The notes below the pieces were generated by a model. The model was not told the origin of the DNA and made no database searches. It saw only the letters and a program-made list of their open reading frames with translations. 34,936 nt of DNA from Candidatus Rokuibacteriota bacterium (GTDB lineage: Bacteria; Methylomirabilota; Methylomirabilia; Rokubacteriales; CSP1-6). How positions within the stretch are numbered: the stretch's first letter is position 1; every line of letters begins with the position of its first letter. Both the position numbers and the translations under genes were made by a program. Location: NCBI GenBank assembly GCA_023249095.1, contig JAHFDK010000025.1:4537-39472 (forward strand). The letters run 5' to 3'. This document shows positions 34,225-34,936 of the stretch, piece by piece.

Positions 34225-34755
34225 TCAGGCGTCCTCGTCCGGCGCGGCGGCGACGGATACGAGCGCGGGGCGCAAGACGCGGTTGTGCAGCTGGTAGCCC
34301 GGCAACGTCTCGCCGGTGACGGTGCCCGGCTTGGCGTCCGTACTCACCACACGGGCGATCGCCTCGTGTCGCGTCGGATCGAAGGGGTGGCCGAGGGCGG
34401 AATATCGCGTGACGCCCGCGCGCTCCAGCACCTTGATGAGCTCGCGCTGGATCAGTTCGACGCCCCCGACGACGCCGGACACCTCGCCGGTCCCCCGCGC
34501 CGCCTCGAGCGCCCGGTCCAGGTTGTCGAGCACAGGGACGACGTCGCGGAGCAGCGACTCGTTCGCGTAGCGGATGTACTCTTCGCGCTCCCGCTGGGTC
34601 CGCCGCTTGATGTTCTCGACTTCGGCGAGCGCGCGAAGCAGCCGATCCTGCTTTTCCTCGACCTGCCGCCTCAGCTCCTCGACCGTCTCGACCTGCGCCT
34701 CTGCGGACGGCACGGACTCGAGAGGCTCGGGGTTTCGCACGTTCGACTCGTCCAT
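34225..34755 (-). CDS. grpE: Nucleotide exchange factor GrpE
   Basis: GrpE releases ADP from DnaK and acts as a thermosensor. The 176-residue protein has a long N-terminal coiled coil (about 20-75), then LLRDVVPVLDNLDRALEAA and the C-terminal beta domain ending GHPFDPTRHEAIARV and TLPGYQLHNRVLRPALVSVA. It is the first gene visible in this minus-strand run; the ATG at 34755 lies 9 bases after a perfect TATAAT with TG extension. No CIRCE operator was found upstream. Confidence 0.96.
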   Translation of the reverse strand: MDESNVRNPEPLESVPSAEAQVETVEELRRQVEEKQDRLLRALAEVENIKRRTQREREEYIRYANESLLRDVVPVLDNLDRALEAARGTGEVSGVVGGVELIQRELIKVLERAGVTRYSALGHPFDPTRHEAIARVVSTDAKPGTVTGETLPGYQLHNRVLRPALVSVAAAPDEDA

Positions 34756-34764
34756 AACATTAGG

Positions 34765-34773
34765 ATTATAGCA
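34765..34773 (-). promoter_or_regulatory. Extended -10 promoter for the grpE operon
   Basis: TGCTATAAT on the minus strand (34773-34765) is a perfect TGnTATAAT extended -10 element. There is no -35 match at 17-18 bases, which extended -10 promoters do not need. It predicts a leader of only about 2-4 bases before grpE. Confidence 0.62.
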
Positions 34774-34790
34774 GCGTCGTCTCAGGGTCT

Positions 34791-34933
34791 CGGGGGGCGG
34801 GGCGGGACCGGACGGGGCCTCCCTCGACCCGTGTAGTCAGGGTTGACCCGATCGCCGACCGAGTTCGATCGCTGCACTGCGGTTGTTGCTAGCGGGTCGA
34901 GGGAGGCCCCGTCCGGTCCCGCCCCGCCCCCCG
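34791..34933. repeat. Perfect 41-bp inverted repeat at the window end
   Basis: The arm 34791-34831 is the exact reverse complement of 34893-34933, with 61 bases between them (34832-34892). The arms are very GC-rich and begin CGGGGGGCGGGGCGGGACCG. No gene is visible in 34756-34936. Because it touches the sequence end, it may be a fold-back assembly artefact as well as a real repeat. Confidence 0.9.
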
Positions 34934-34936
34934 ACC

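Noticed and set aside
34756..34936. CIRCE operator upstream of grpE
   Set aside because: The TTAGCACTC-N9-GAGTGCTAA pattern is absent; the only dyad is the GC-rich 41-bp inverted repeat.

Overview
The window is a dense, high-G+C bacterial housekeeping region with short or negative gene spacing and many ATGA, TGATG and TGA-N-ATG junctions. LpxC (lipid A), an NtrY/NtrX pair, PyrR, a RemA-like protein and archease together suggest a diderm lineage such as Methylomirabilota/Rokubacteria or a neighbouring high-G+C phylum. That placement is inference from gene content only. No rRNA, tRNA, CRISPR array or transposase gene was seen. Almost everything is on the minus strand; one four-gene signalling block (9536-14731) is on the plus strand.

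Region 1 (1-9389, minus strand, transcribed right to left) reads yicC, remA-like, gmk, rpoZ, coaBC, a type 4 uracil-DNA glycosylase, priA, def, fmt, rsmB, rpe and the first codons of another gene. It looks like one long operon starting at a good sigma70-type promoter at 9396-9425 that leaves yicC almost leaderless. A second promoter points the other way; the two -35 boxes form a 7-bp inverted repeat. fmt has no ordinary start codon where its conserved N-terminus begins, and priA has lost its helicase ATPase motifs. Region 2 (9536-14731, plus strand) holds a small membrane protein, a 1347-residue REC-5xGAF-PAS-histidine kinase and two tandem single-domain response regulators.

Region 3 (14769-23679, minus strand) is a complete pyrimidine operon: pyrR, pyrB, pyrC, carA, an unknown 88-residue gene, carB, pyrF and pyrE. 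Its leader carries a PyrR-binding RNA hairpin whose 3' side contains the pyrR Shine-Dalgarno sequence, suggesting translational feedback. pyrF contains an in-frame palindromic insertion of about 28 codons in the loop near the phosphate site. Region 4 (23676-29923, minus strand) runs DUF4390 protein, ntrY, ntrX, a HExxH membrane protein and a divergent cytosine-deaminase-like amidohydrolase. Between ntrY and ntrX the stop-start junction is present three times, creating two tiny coupled ORFs, and a second copy of the pyrF palindrome lies inside the first of them.

Region 5 (29982-34755, minus strand) runs grpE, dnaJ, prmA, rsmE, archease, a coupled 27-residue ORF and lpxC. The window ends in a perfect 41-bp inverted repeat upstream of grpE. 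The most unusual signals are the dispersed palindrome (in pyrF and between ntrY and ntrX), the triplicated ntrY/ntrX junction, and the terminal inverted repeat, which may be biological or an assembly artefact.
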